Of a stretch of DNA of 20,273 bases, positions 1 through 7,990 are shown in pieces (within the stretch, counting starts at the first letter, position 1; every line of letters starts with the position of its first letter). The translations under genes and the position numbers were made by a program. The DNA lies in assembly GCA_036655775.1 (NCBI GenBank), contig JAVVPL010000028.1, forward strand, positions 1 through 20,273. Reading direction: 5' to 3'. Origin of the DNA: JAVVPL01 sp036655775. Lineage in GTDB: Bacteria > Bacteroidota > Bacteroidia > Bacteroidales > P3. The notes below the pieces were generated by a model. The model searched no databases and had not been told where the DNA came from. It saw only the letters and a program-made list of their open reading frames with translations.

Positions 1-3000
1 CCAATTACTCCATGCACTACCAATATCGCCAAAGGCCACAATCTGGAAACTGCGCAAAAAATTGTTCTTTACGGGGGCTTTCGACAAACACGAAAAAATG
101 GGAAACCGAAGTTCGCTATTGAGTACAAACATTGAATTTCCATTGCGGATATTTTGAGAAAATCCACGTAGGTTGGTGGCTATGGTTTGATAGGCGTAGT
201 TTTGCGTTTGATCTACATCCACATCTTGATCAAAACGAGGCAACATCCAACCGTCCACGCCCCCCATATAATACAATAGTTTCGATTTGCCAAAAGAGGT
301 GGATACGGCAATTCGATTTGCCCAAATTAAAGTTTTGAAAAGCCGTTGGTAATTGCGAAAATCGATTCCTACAACTAGGATATTATCCTTGCTTTTGCCT
401 ATGCCTTGATAGTATTCCACCCAGGTTTTGCCACGGGTTCCAAAATAAATATTTTTGGCAATGGCTCTACTATGATCGTAGATCCATTCGCCACGTAAAC
501 CTATTCGGCTGGCAATTTGATTGGGTTCTACCAAGGTATTATAATCTACCGATTTAAAAACGGTACGATCGTATCGACCAAAAACAGTTCCCTTGATTAA
601 GGATACTTCGGTGATGGGATATTTTAAAATAAAGTACGCATCATACGAGTTTTGTTTATAGGGTGGATATTGTGTATTTTGATTTACATTGAGTACATGA
701 AACACAAATTGTTTACCTAAACGTTTTTCCAAATTTTCGTAACTAAACAAATATTCGGTACTCGAAAAATCGAAGGAAAATCCAAATCCACCAATAATAC
801 GATGATTTTCCATTAGGTCGGATAGAGATATTTTCATTAAACCTGTGGCGCCTGGATTTAAATAAATAGGATTTTTACTATTGGTAAACTGTTGGTAGGC
901 GGCATTGAGAAAACTAAAGCCGAGTTGAGCGGTAGCTTCGTTGAGGGTGTATTCCACATGATAGGTATGTTGTTTGGGGGGGATTTTGGGAAACAAACTA
1001 TCGGCAAGTGCAAGATTGATGTTTTGCAAACCCATGGAACGATGAATTTGCTGCATCATGCGTTGATATTCGTTTTGAGGAAAATTTGATTTATCTTTTT
1101 TGGAAGTAGAGTCATTGCTTTGCGGTGGATCGGCACTGAGGTAATCCAAGGAGGGGGTAGGGTCTCGTCTATTTCTTTTATTTTTTTTAGAAAGGGTGTC
1201 GTTATTGTCTTTGCTGTTGTTAGGGTTGTTGCTGTTGCTGCTGTCCAAAGGAAGTAAATACCCGCCACTTCCAAAGCCATCTTGCAACATTTCCTTGGCT
1301 ATATCTCCTGTGCGACTTTGACGTAAACTCATAAATGTACGTCGTCTTATTTTTTTTGTGGGTCCTTTCTCAAGGCTGTCGATACGCTGGTTGGTGTCGA
1401 GTAGCATGGCGTTTATTTTGGCCAAGGAGTCGGCTTTGTAAATACTATCTTCGTATTGAATTTTTTTTATTTTTTTATCTTCCAAAATTTGTAAATATTG
1501 TTGATAGATAGTGGGAGGATTGTTTAATTTTGGAGCTTCAAAAAGGAATTGGGGATTTTGTAAATCGACGGTTTGTAACACATTTTTGCCTGCCAAGGAT
1601 AAAATTTCAGCATTTTTGCCTAAAGTGGGATTGATTTGAATGCTTTTTAAGCCTGCGTGATAATTGCTAATGGTTCTAAAATCGAAAGTTTGTCGATAGT
1701 GAATGCTGGTGTCGATGGATAAAATTTCTTTGCCAAATTGACCTAAACTTAGGTTGGTGATTCCATTCTCATTATTTAAAAAAGCAAGAAAATTGGGGGC
1801 ATAGTTTTCGGGACTTTGATAGTGGATGTTTTTCTCGGGTGTGAGGTTCAAAAGTTGTGTGCTTTGATCTTCTAAGTTGTAGAGATAAAGCCGATGGTCA
1901 ATGGGAAGGGAGGGTGCTTTTTCAAATTTTTCATTTTTGAGTAGGCTGTCGTTGGGTCGATTGGAACTAAACACAATTTGGGTGGAGCCAGGCAAATATC
2001 GAGGATGTAAATCGTCGTAAATATCAAAGGTGATTTGTTTGGTGGTTCCTGCTCCTAAAAAAAATTGAAAAATGTCGCTTTGCCCTTGTTGTACGGCCGA
2101 AAGCACAAGCGCACGCCCAGGGTCTGAAAAATCAAAATCAAGTATTTTTTCAAAAAAATCCATAGTGTACGAAACTCTGCCTTTTTTGCCTTTTTTTAGA
2201 GAATGTAAATGAAGTGTGGTATGTCCTTTTTCTTCGGTGGCAATGCCTAAAATATCGCTTTGAGGATGCCAGGCGAGGATGGGGTAGGTATAATCGGGTT
2301 TGTCGTCAATACTAGCGCCTGTTTTATAAATTTTTTGTCTTCGCCCCGTATGAAAAGTATAGAGATACACTACGGAACGTCCAAGTTGGTTGGCTACATA
2401 AGCAATATGTTTTCCATCGGGACTCAATACCAATTGTTGATAGATGCGATCGAGTCGATTGGTGCGTTTGAGTACAGTGCCCAAGGCCATGTCTTCTCGA
2501 GGATGTGCACTATCGGTATGTAAATAAAAATCACGCCAATGGCCTAAAAGTGTTTTAAATTTTATATTTAAAGCATACGCCACGGCTTTTTCCATACTTC
2601 GTTCGGAAGCTAATACGCGAATACATCTAGCTACGGCATCTTCTCCGTAAGTATGTGCCACAAAATACCAAAACGAATGTCCTGCAAAAATGGCTTCTTC
2701 GCCTGTGAGAGCGGTGATATATTTGAATTTTTTTTGTTGAATAGCAATTTGCATTCGTTCATCCAAACTCAAATCCCAGGGATTGGCATAATAAGCCGCT
2801 AAACCTCCCGTAAACCAAGTGGGCAAATGAACCAAATAAGAGCTTTTGTACTGTGCTGCAGTACTTGTGCCTTTAAGCGATTGATCGATGAGTATGGCGG
2901 CTATACCCTCTCTAATTTGACGTTCAAAATCAACATAATCTCCATTGAAATAGAGAAAAATTTTATTGCCTAAAAATTTGGTAACTCCCCCTGTATTATA

Positions 3001-3381
3001 ATTGTTTTCGTCCACATACCCAATGTTGCTTTGACGATAGTCGCTAAGGCGATTAAAAATAATAAAGCGAATGGCGTCTTGGCTTTGAAAGCCTACGCGT
3101 TTTTGCATTTCTTTGAGATGGTTTTGTACGTAATTGCTGGTGTATAAAGCCAGATTTTTGCCTTGTTTATTAAAATAGACATCAAAACCACTAAAACGAT
3201 AATAGCTCCAAAAAAAAGTTTCGTATTGCACTCGTTTACGACCAAAACTGAGTTCGGAACCTGTGTAAAATTGGGCCGTAAGCGGTCCAGGTAAAAGTAA
3301 AAGTAAGAAAAGCGAAACTGATAACAGCCTCGCTTTTCTTTTAGGTAAAAGAGAAATAATTTTATGGTTAAAATTATACAT
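1..3381 (-). CDS. Large envelope protein, 3' end cut off: degenerate peptidase-MA-like domain + PD40 propeller + outer-membrane beta-barrel
   Basis: The frame is open from an ATG at 3381 to the left edge (1127 codons, no stop), so the C-terminus is missing. Residues 1-36 look like a signal peptide: a basic stretch (PKRKAR), a run of leucines, then LTAQF. Around residues 145-197 is a region resembling the peptidase-MA (gluzincin) fold, with PTWFTGGLAAYY near 187, but the zinc-binding residues appear lost. Residues about 300-500 contain PD40/WD40-like propeller blades, for example SPDGK at 320-324 and LPGSTQIVFSSNRP near 460. A low-complexity Asn/Ser/Lys/Arg linker lies near 712-745. From about 790 the chain shows alternating aromatic strands, ending in NSELRFPIF (about 1085) and FGDIGSAW (about 1117), as in BamA-like or surface-antigen barrels. 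I infer an outer-membrane protein with a large periplasmic part; its function is unknown. It starts two bases after the pckA stop, so coupling to pckA is possible. The reading frame is certain; the domain calls are moderately so. Confidence 0.8.
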   Translation of the reverse strand, partial: MYNFNHKIISLLPKRKARLLSVSLFLLLLLPGPLTAQFYTGSELSFGRKRVQYETFFWSYYRFSGFDVYFNKQGKNLALYTSNYVQNHLKEMQKRVGFQSQDAIRFIIFNRLSDYRQSNIGYVDENNYNTGGVTKFLGNKIFLYFNGDYVDFERQIREGIAAILIDQSLKGTSTAAQYKSSYLVHLPTWFTGGLAAYYANPWDLSLDERMQIAIQQKKFKYITALTGEEAIFAGHSFWYFVAHTYGEDAVARCIRVLASERSMEKAVAYALNIKFKTLLGHWRDFYLHTDSAHPREDMALGTVLKRTNRLDRIYQQLVLSPDGKHIAYVANQLGRSVVYLYTFHTGRRQKIYKTGASIDDKPDYTYPILAWHPQSDILGIATEEKGHTTLHLHSLKKGKKGRVSYTMDFFEKILDFDFSDPGRALVLSAVQQGQSDIFQFFLGAGTTKQITFDIYDDLHPRYLPGSTQIVFSSNRPNDSLLKNEKFEKAPSLPIDHRLYLYNLEDQSTQLLNLTPEKNIHYQSPENYAPNFLAFLNNENGITNLSLGQFGKEILSIDTSIHYRQTFDFRTISNYHAGLKSIQINPTLGKNAEILSLAGKNVLQTVDLQNPQFLFEAPKLNNPPTIYQQYLQILEDKKIKKIQYEDSIYKADSLAKINAMLLDTNQRIDSLEKGPTKKIRRRTFMSLRQSRTGDIAKEMLQDGFGSGGYLLPLDSSNSNNPNNSKDNNDTLSKKNKRNRRDPTPSLDYLSADPPQSNDSTSKKDKSNFPQNEYQRMMQQIHRSMGLQNINLALADSLFPKIPPKQHTYHVEYTLNEATAQLGFSFLNAAYQQFTNSKNPIYLNPGATGLMKISLSDLMENHRIIGGFGFSFDFSSTEYLFSYENLEKRLGKQFVFHVLNVNQNTQYPPYKQNSYDAYFILKYPITEVSLIKGTVFGRYDRTVFKSVDYNTLVEPNQIASRIGLRGEWIYDHSRAIAKNIYFGTRGKTWVEYYQGIGKSKDNILVVGIDFRNYQRLFKTLIWANRIAVSTSFGKSKLLYYMGGVDGWMLPRFDQDVDVDQTQNYAYQTIATNLRGFSQNIRNGNSMFVLNSELRFPIFSCLSKAPVKNNFLRSFQIVAFGDIGSAWSNW
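3305..3340 (-). terminator. Terminator-like hairpin inside the first codons of the gene after pckA
   Basis: The sequence has two perfect 11-bp arms: 3305-3315 (AAGAAAAGCGA on the plus strand) and 3330-3340, its exact reverse complement. A 14-base loop separates them. On the minus-strand RNA the stem is followed by ACTTTTACTTTTACC, which is T-rich but interrupted. The hairpin lies about 45 bases downstream of the pckA stop codon, within codons 14-26 (signal peptide) of the next gene. It could end or reduce pckA transcripts before the downstream gene. It could also just reflect the Lys/Arg- and Leu-rich codons there. The loop contains TGATAACAGCC, which equals one arm of the two clear terminators in this window. 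Confidence 0.4.
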
Positions 3382-3383
3382 AT

Positions 3384-5021
3384 TTAGAGTTTGGGTCCTG
3401 CGGAAACTAAGCGTTTCCCTTCTTCATTGTCGGTGAAGTTCTCAAAATTGTCGATAAATCTTTTTCCTAGATTTTTGGCGGCTTCGTCCCATTGGGTAGG
3501 TTCTGCCCATAAGTTTCTTGGATTTAGAATTTTTGAATCTACACCCTTTACATCTTTGGGTACTTCCAAACCGAAAATAGGTAGTTTTTCACATTCAACT
3601 TTATCTAAAGAACCATCTAATATTGCATTGATAATGGCTCTTGTAGAAGGAATATCAATTCGTTTGCCTACACCATAAGGACCGCCAATCCAACCCGTAT
3701 TCACTAAATAGGCCGTGGAGCCATGTTGACGCATTTTCTTGATTAGTTCTTGGGCATATATGGTGGGGTGCAACATAAGGAAGGCCGCACCAAAACAAGA
3801 AGAGAACGTAGGTGTAGGTTCTTTAATTCCTCTTTCGGTACCTGCCACTTTTGCGGTGTATCCGCTTAAGAATTGATACATTGTTTGGTCTTCATTCAAA
3901 CGAGAAACGGGAGGAAGAACGCCAAAGGCATCGGCGGTAAGGAAAATTACTTTGGAAGGATGTCCCCCTTTTGAAAGAGGTTTGACGATATTATCTATGT
4001 GATAGATAGGGTAAGATACACGTGTGTTTTCGGTTTTTGCTGCAGAGGCAAAATCAATATTGCCTGTGCGCTCGTCAATAACTACATTCTCTAATAGCGC
4101 ATCGCGACGAATGGCATTGTAAATGTCGGGTTCGTTTTCTTTGCTTAAGTTGATACATTTTGCATAGCAGCCTCCTTCAAAGTTGAATACGCCTTCATCG
4201 TCCCAACCATGTTCATCATCGCCAATAAGAAGTCGATTTTTGTCGGTTGAAAGGGTGGTTTTTCCTGTGCCTGACAAACCAAAGAAAATAGCGGTATCGC
4301 CATCTTTGCCCATATTAGCCGAACAGTGCATGGATGCCATGCCACGGAGAGGAAGAAAATAATTCATTACGGAAAAAAGTCCTTTTTTCATTTCTCCACC
4401 ATACCAAGTACCTCCTACAACGGCTAGTTTTTTGCCTAAATGGAAGGCCACAAATACTTCGCTATTCATTCCCTCAGCTTTAAAATCGGGATAGTTGGTT
4501 TTGCAAGCATTGATCATCACAAAATCGGGTACAAAAGTTTTAAGTTCTTCTTCGCTAGGACGAATAAACATATTTTTTACAAAATGTGCTTGCCAAGGCA
4601 CTTCTGTAATTACACGTACGCAAATACGACTATTTGCATTGGCTCCCACAAAACTATCTTGTACGTAAACGGTTTTTCCCGAAAGTTGTGTAGAGGCCGT
4701 TTTATATAATTTTTCCCAAAGTTCGGGACTAATGGCTTTGTTGTCGGACGATTTTCTTCCACTTTGTGCCCACCACACATTGTCTTTGGCACTGCCTTCT
4801 TCTACGATATATTTATCTTTTGGAGAGCGTCCTGTAAATACACCTGTGTCGACGGTTACCGCACCTGTATTGGTCAAATATGCTTTTTCAAAGCCTTCTA
4901 AATCGGAGCGAAATTCATGTTTATACAATTCTTCGTACGATAGATTGTAAAACACATTTTGAGTTTCGGTGATACCATAGCCAGCTAAGGCTTTTTTAAT
5001 TTCTTGAATTTTTTGTTCCAT
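3384..5021 (-). CDS. pckA: Phosphoenolpyruvate carboxykinase (ATP)
   Basis: This 545-residue protein has the length and motifs of ATP-dependent PEP carboxykinase. The enzyme interconverts oxaloacetate plus ATP with phosphoenolpyruvate, CO2 and ADP in the cytosol. Visible motifs are the substrate-binding GRSPKDK (64-70), the P-loop GLSGTGKTT (248-256), the metal/nucleotide segment LLIGDDEHGW (265-273), and conserved blocks such as GGTWYGGEMKKG (203-214) and NTGWIGGPYGVG (441-452). In many Bacteroidota the enzyme also runs in the carboxylating direction during succinate-forming fermentation; the direction cannot be told here. The upstream 187-bp gap to the YitT gene has no clean TAnnTTTG box, only weak look-alikes such as TTCATTTG near 5065, so the promoter is unresolved. 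The start at 5021 fits the usual family N-terminus (KKALAGYGI). The stop lies two bases before the next gene. Confidence 0.98.
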   Translation of the reverse strand: MEQKIQEIKKALAGYGITETQNVFYNLSYEELYKHEFRSDLEGFEKAYLTNTGAVTVDTGVFTGRSPKDKYIVEEGSAKDNVWWAQSGRKSSDNKAISPELWEKLYKTASTQLSGKTVYVQDSFVGANANSRICVRVITEVPWQAHFVKNMFIRPSEEELKTFVPDFVMINACKTNYPDFKAEGMNSEVFVAFHLGKKLAVVGGTWYGGEMKKGLFSVMNYFLPLRGMASMHCSANMGKDGDTAIFFGLSGTGKTTLSTDKNRLLIGDDEHGWDDEGVFNFEGGCYAKCINLSKENEPDIYNAIRRDALLENVVIDERTGNIDFASAAKTENTRVSYPIYHIDNIVKPLSKGGHPSKVIFLTADAFGVLPPVSRLNEDQTMYQFLSGYTAKVAGTERGIKEPTPTFSSCFGAAFLMLHPTIYAQELIKKMRQHGSTAYLVNTGWIGGPYGVGKRIDIPSTRAIINAILDGSLDKVECEKLPIFGLEVPKDVKGVDSKILNPRNLWAEPTQWDEAAKNLGKRFIDNFENFTDNEEGKRLVSAGPKL

Positions 5022-5208
5022 AATAATTTATATATTTTTTATGTTTTTTATCTCAAAGAGTTTCCAAATGAATAGTGTTATTTTTGTTTTTTTACAAAAA
5101 ATAGTGCACAATGCAAGAACCTAGAAATGGGTAGATGAAAAAATGTACTTAGTTTGTAATTCGCTTTAAAGAATGGGATAAGGCGTTAATATCATTTGTA
5201 TGGAAAGT

Positions 5209-6138
5209 TTATTTTATATGTTCAAATCCTTTACCATATACGCCAGTTGCTTTGGTAATACTAGTAAATGCTTCGGGATCTATATCTTTAATTTTTCGTA
5301 ATACTTCTTGCATCTCATATTTTCGCACCACGACCAATATCACTTCGCTATCGCCTTTGGTATACCAACCTTGTCCATGTAACACGGTCACTCCTCGTTT
5401 CATGTCCCCAGAAATCATATCCGCAATAGCTTCGTATTTTTTTGAAAAAACCAACAATTGGGTCGACTGTTGAGCTCCTAACACAATCAGATCGATAGTG
5501 TACGACACTATGGTCATTACCACAAAACCATACAGTACAATTCTAAAAGATTCAATCGCACTTTTGTCTAAGAAATAATAAAAGATAAAGAAAGCGCCAG
5601 ATATAATAATTACATCGGCATATAGAATAACTCTGCCAGGACTGACATTTCGGTATTTGGCAATGATAAGTGCTAATATATCGGTACCTCCAGTGCTGCC
5701 GCCATAATTGAAAGAGGTGCCAATGGCAATCCCCGTGAGAATACCTCCAATAACTGCGGAGAGAAACACATCATCTGCCAAAAGGGGCGTTGTAAGGGTC
5801 TCTTGAAAAAAGCTGATGGCAAACGAAAGCATGAAAATAGCATAAATGGTTTTCATTCCAAAGCCTTTGCCTAATATTTTGATGCCTACAAGAATTAAAC
5901 AAATATTGATGACCAAGGCGGTGGTTCCTACGGGAATTATTTTTCCTGATGCGTAGTACAAAAGAGTGGCAATACCATTGACTCCTCCGCCTACGATTTC
6001 GGAATTGATGATAAAGGCCACAAGGGCGAAACCGTAGAGCCACAAACAAAAAGTGATGATGATATAACTTTTGATTTCTCTCTTCAAAAGCATTTTGTTG
6101 CTTGGCAGTTGCGCTTTTAATTTTTGCAATAAATCCAT
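5209..6138 (-). CDS. YitT/DUF2179 family membrane protein
   Basis: This 309-residue protein has an N-terminal membrane part (about residues 25-215, five or six hydrophobic segments). Family landmarks include the glycine-rich loops NSEIVGGGVNGIA (46-58) and FNYGGSTGGTDILA. It ends in a soluble DUF2179 domain (about 225-300) with the typical SKKYEAIADMI, RGVTVLHGQGWYTKG and ITKATGVYGKGF. The C-terminal domain resembles small-ligand-binding regulatory folds, but no member is well enough characterised for me to assign a substrate. It is likely in the inner membrane. It faces away from the Nif3 gene with a shared upstream region. The start is supported by a -7-like TATATTTG at 6164-6157, only about 18 bases upstream, so the leader would be short. 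No obvious terminator follows the stop, so some readthrough into pckA is possible. Confidence 0.93.
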   Translation of the reverse strand: MDLLQKLKAQLPSNKMLLKREIKSYIIITFCLWLYGFALVAFIINSEIVGGGVNGIATLLYYASGKIIPVGTTALVINICLILVGIKILGKGFGMKTIYAIFMLSFAISFFQETLTTPLLADDVFLSAVIGGILTGIAIGTSFNYGGSTGGTDILALIIAKYRNVSPGRVILYADVIIISGAFFIFYYFLDKSAIESFRIVLYGFVVMTIVSYTIDLIVLGAQQSTQLLVFSKKYEAIADMISGDMKRGVTVLHGQGWYTKGDSEVILVVVRKYEMQEVLRKIKDIDPEAFTSITKATGVYGKGFEHIK

Positions 6139-6156
6139 ATTCTACAATCTTTGGTG

Positions 6157-6164
6157 CAAATATA
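6157..6164 (-). promoter_or_regulatory. Putative -7 element for the YitT gene
   Basis: The minus strand reads TATATTTG, a perfect match to the Bacteroidota -7 consensus TAnnTTTG, 18 bases before the YitT ATG. No good TTTG/TTG -33 element is seen at the expected 17-23 base spacing, so the call rests on the -7 box and its position. Confidence 0.45.
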
Positions 6165-6216
6165 CGTGAAATTTGCGAATTTTTAAGGATTTCGGTCAAA
6201 TTGATAAAAATAATTG

Positions 6217-6224
6217 TATCTTCG
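6217..6224 (+). promoter_or_regulatory. Putative -7 element for the Nif3/zinc-ribbon operon
   Basis: TATCTTCG differs from TAnnTTTG at one base and lies 47 bases before the Nif3 start, on the correct strand. The -33 region is not convincing: the nearest TTG is too close. It overlaps the first base of the tandem GTAGCTA repeat just downstream. Confidence 0.35.
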
Positions 6225-6249
6225 TAGCTATAAAAAGTAGCTACAAAAA
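6224..6249 (+). repeat. Tandem 13-bp repeat with embedded inverted repeat in the Nif3 leader
   Basis: Two adjacent copies of GTAGCTAYAAAAA lie at 6224-6236 (Y = T) and 6237-6249 (Y = C). They also form an inverted repeat, GTAGCTA (6224-6230) and TAGCTAC (6238-6244), with a 7-base spacer. The element would sit at the start of the Nif3 transcript or just after the -7 box, so it could act as an operator or a small 5' hairpin. It may equally be a slippage duplication. Confidence 0.6.
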
Positions 6250-6271
6250 GTAAATATAAAAATGTGTACGT

Positions 6272-7102
6272 ATGAAACTTTTAACTTTTACGAAGGCTCT
6301 CGAACAATGGATGCCGCTTGACTGGCAAGAATCGTATGATAATTCAGGTTTAATATTGGGCGATATGCAACAAGAAATAAAAAGTGCGTTGCTCTGTACC
6401 GATTTAAGTGATGCGGTTTTGGATGAGGCCATTGCTATGAATGCTTCTCTAATTATTTCGCATCATCCACCTATTTTTAATGGATTGAAAAAATTAGATT
6501 TTCAAACACCTCTGGGAAAACGAATCCAAAAAGCAATTCAGCAAAATATTGCTTGGTATAGTATGCACACCAATTTAGACAATGGAATGGAAGGGGTCAA
6601 TTCCTATTTGGCCAATCAACTACAACTTGAAAATCGACAATTTTTATCGGTGGCAGGTCAGGGGCTTTCTCAAACTAGTATGGAGGAAGAAGGCAAACTT
6701 CGCCCTCAAATTGTATCGTATGGAAGTGGATTGATAGGCGATTTGCCACAAAAAATGTCAGAATTGGAAATTTTACAATTTATCAAAAAAGAGGGAGGTT
6801 CGGGATATGTTCGCTATTCAGATTTGCAAAATCGAGAAATAAAAAAAATTGCAATTTGTGGAGGTAGTGGAAATTTTTTAATCCCTGCGGCTTTGGCACA
6901 AAAAGCAGATGTATTTATTACGGGAGAATTAAAATACCATGATTTTACAGATACCGATCCTCGGCTTTGGTTAATTGATTTTGGTCACTATGAAAGTGAA
7001 AGGCATACAAAAGATATAATTTATACCTATATTACAAAAATTTTTCCTACCTTTGCAGTTAAAATTTCACAGAAGGATAGAAATCCTGTGAGTTATTTAT
7101 AA
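6272..7102 (+). CDS. Nif3-like dinuclear metal-centre protein (YbgI/YqfO family)
   Basis: This 276-residue protein matches the Nif3 family, ring-shaped cytosolic proteins with a two-metal site per subunit whose cellular role is still debated. Expected metal ligands are visible: SHHPP (His64, His65), HTNLDN (His99, Asp103) near the middle, and GHYESE (His239 with Glu241 or Glu243) near the C-terminus. ITGELKYHD (216-224) is another family signature. Many Bacteroidota and Firmicutes homologues carry a PII-like insert of about 100 residues between the two halves. This protein has only a short connecting segment (about 125-185), so it is the compact form. It starts a two-gene set: the zinc-ribbon gene follows after 19 bases. 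That pairing is common in bacteria and supports both calls. Confidence 0.95.
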   Translation: MKLLTFTKALEQWMPLDWQESYDNSGLILGDMQQEIKSALLCTDLSDAVLDEAIAMNASLIISHHPPIFNGLKKLDFQTPLGKRIQKAIQQNIAWYSMHTNLDNGMEGVNSYLANQLQLENRQFLSVAGQGLSQTSMEEEGKLRPQIVSYGSGLIGDLPQKMSELEILQFIKKEGGSGYVRYSDLQNREIKKIAICGGSGNFLIPAALAQKADVFITGELKYHDFTDTDPRLWLIDFGHYESERHTKDIIYTYITKIFPTFAVKISQKDRNPVSYL

Positions 7103-7121
7103 CATTTTCAAGCAAATAGAT

Positions 7122-7913
7122 ATGAAGGAAACCAAAAGCAAACTAAATCAAGCATCCCTCGAAGAGGGTGATTATGGTATTGAGCAAAAAATGATTGCTC
7201 TATATGCGTTGCAACAGCTTGATTCAAAAATTGATAGCATTCGTATTATCCGTGGAGAACTTCCTTTGGAGGTACAAGATTTAGAGGATGATATTGCAGG
7301 TTACGATGCTCGTATTGAGAAATATACGGAAGAAGCAAAGGTCATAGAAAAAAATATTTCGGATCGTAAAGCTGCGATTATTGAATTTAAGGCGCAAATA
7401 AAAAAATACGAAAAACAACAAAAAGATGTTCGTAACAATCGTGAATTTGATTCGCTAAGTAAAGAAATTGAATTTCAAGGTTTGGAAATTCAATTGAATG
7501 AAAAACGGATCAGAGAAGCTATACATGCCTATGATCAAAAGAGTGCCGAATTGGATAGAGTGGTCAATCTTCGAGATGAACGCCAAAAAGATTTGGATAT
7601 GAAACAGTCGGAATTAAATGAAATTATTTGCGAAACCGAAAAGGATGAAAAAGACCTTATGGAAAAATCGGCTGCATATAGTGCCCACATTGAAAAACGT
7701 TGGGTTGAAAATTATCAACGTATTCGCAATAATGCAAAAAATGGTTTGGCTGTGGTTTGTATCGACCGAGATGCTTGTGGGGGTTGCTTTAGCAAAATTC
7801 CACCTCAACGTCAATTGGAAATTCAAATGCACAAAAAAATATACGCTTGTGAGTATTGCGGTCGTTTTTTAGTAGATGAAGATATTAAAGAAAAAGCAAA
7901 TAAATCTTTGTAG
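7122..7913 (+). CDS. Coiled-coil protein with C-terminal C4 zinc ribbon (zf-RING_7/DUF164 family)
   Basis: The 263-residue protein is mostly a long helical hairpin coiled coil (about residues 20-200, rich in Glu, Lys, Gln and Ile). The conserved turn motif is VRNNREFDSLSKEIEF (103-118). The C-terminus has a four-cysteine zinc ribbon: CGGC (Cys219, Cys222) and CEYC (Cys243, Cys246). Members are predicted nucleic-acid-associated cytosolic proteins; no reaction is known. It follows the Nif3 gene by 19 bases and probably shares its transcript. The pair recurs across phyla, which suggests a linked but undefined role. The ATG at 7122 is the only sensible start before the coiled coil. A strong terminator begins about 20 bases after the stop. 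Confidence 0.93.
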   Translation: MKETKSKLNQASLEEGDYGIEQKMIALYALQQLDSKIDSIRIIRGELPLEVQDLEDDIAGYDARIEKYTEEAKVIEKNISDRKAAIIEFKAQIKKYEKQQKDVRNNREFDSLSKEIEFQGLEIQLNEKRIREAIHAYDQKSAELDRVVNLRDERQKDLDMKQSELNEIICETEKDEKDLMEKSAAYSAHIEKRWVENYQRIRNNAKNGLAVVCIDRDACGGCFSKIPPQRQLEIQMHKKIYACEYCGRFLVDEDIKEKANKSL

Positions 7914-7933
7914 ATTTTACAAAAAAACAATAT

Positions 7934-7969
7934 AAAAAAGGCTGTTATCATTGATAACAGCCTTTTTTT
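7934..7969. terminator. Bidirectional intrinsic terminator between convergent genes
   Basis: The arms GGCTGTTATCA (7940-7950) and TGATAACAGCC (7952-7962) pair perfectly around a single centre base. They are flanked by six A residues on the left and seven T residues on the right, so a U-tract follows the stem on either strand. It lies between the plus-strand zinc-ribbon gene and the minus-strand 1467-residue gene and can stop both. The same hairpin recurs at 18309-18331. Confidence 0.92.
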
Positions 7970-7990
7970 ATGCCTTAACAGTTTAAGGTT

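Noticed and set aside
132..338. Short plus-strand open frames in 1-3381
   Set aside because: The whole stretch is explained by one uninterrupted minus-strand frame with recognisable domains.
5079..5105. AT-only inverted repeat (TATTTTTGT ... ACAAAAAATA) before pckA
   Set aside because: The arms have a one-base offset and contain almost no G or C; stability would be too low to call a terminator.
5022..5208. Possible pckA promoter (TTTG ... TTCATTTG)
   Set aside because: The -7-like box has a mismatch at the key A and the spacing is 22 bases; several equally weak alternatives exist, so no site is called.
5771..6199. Minus-strand frame of 142 codons overlapping the YitT gene
   Set aside because: It is in another frame of the clearly recognised YitT coding region and its translation looks random, rich in His, Arg and Asn.
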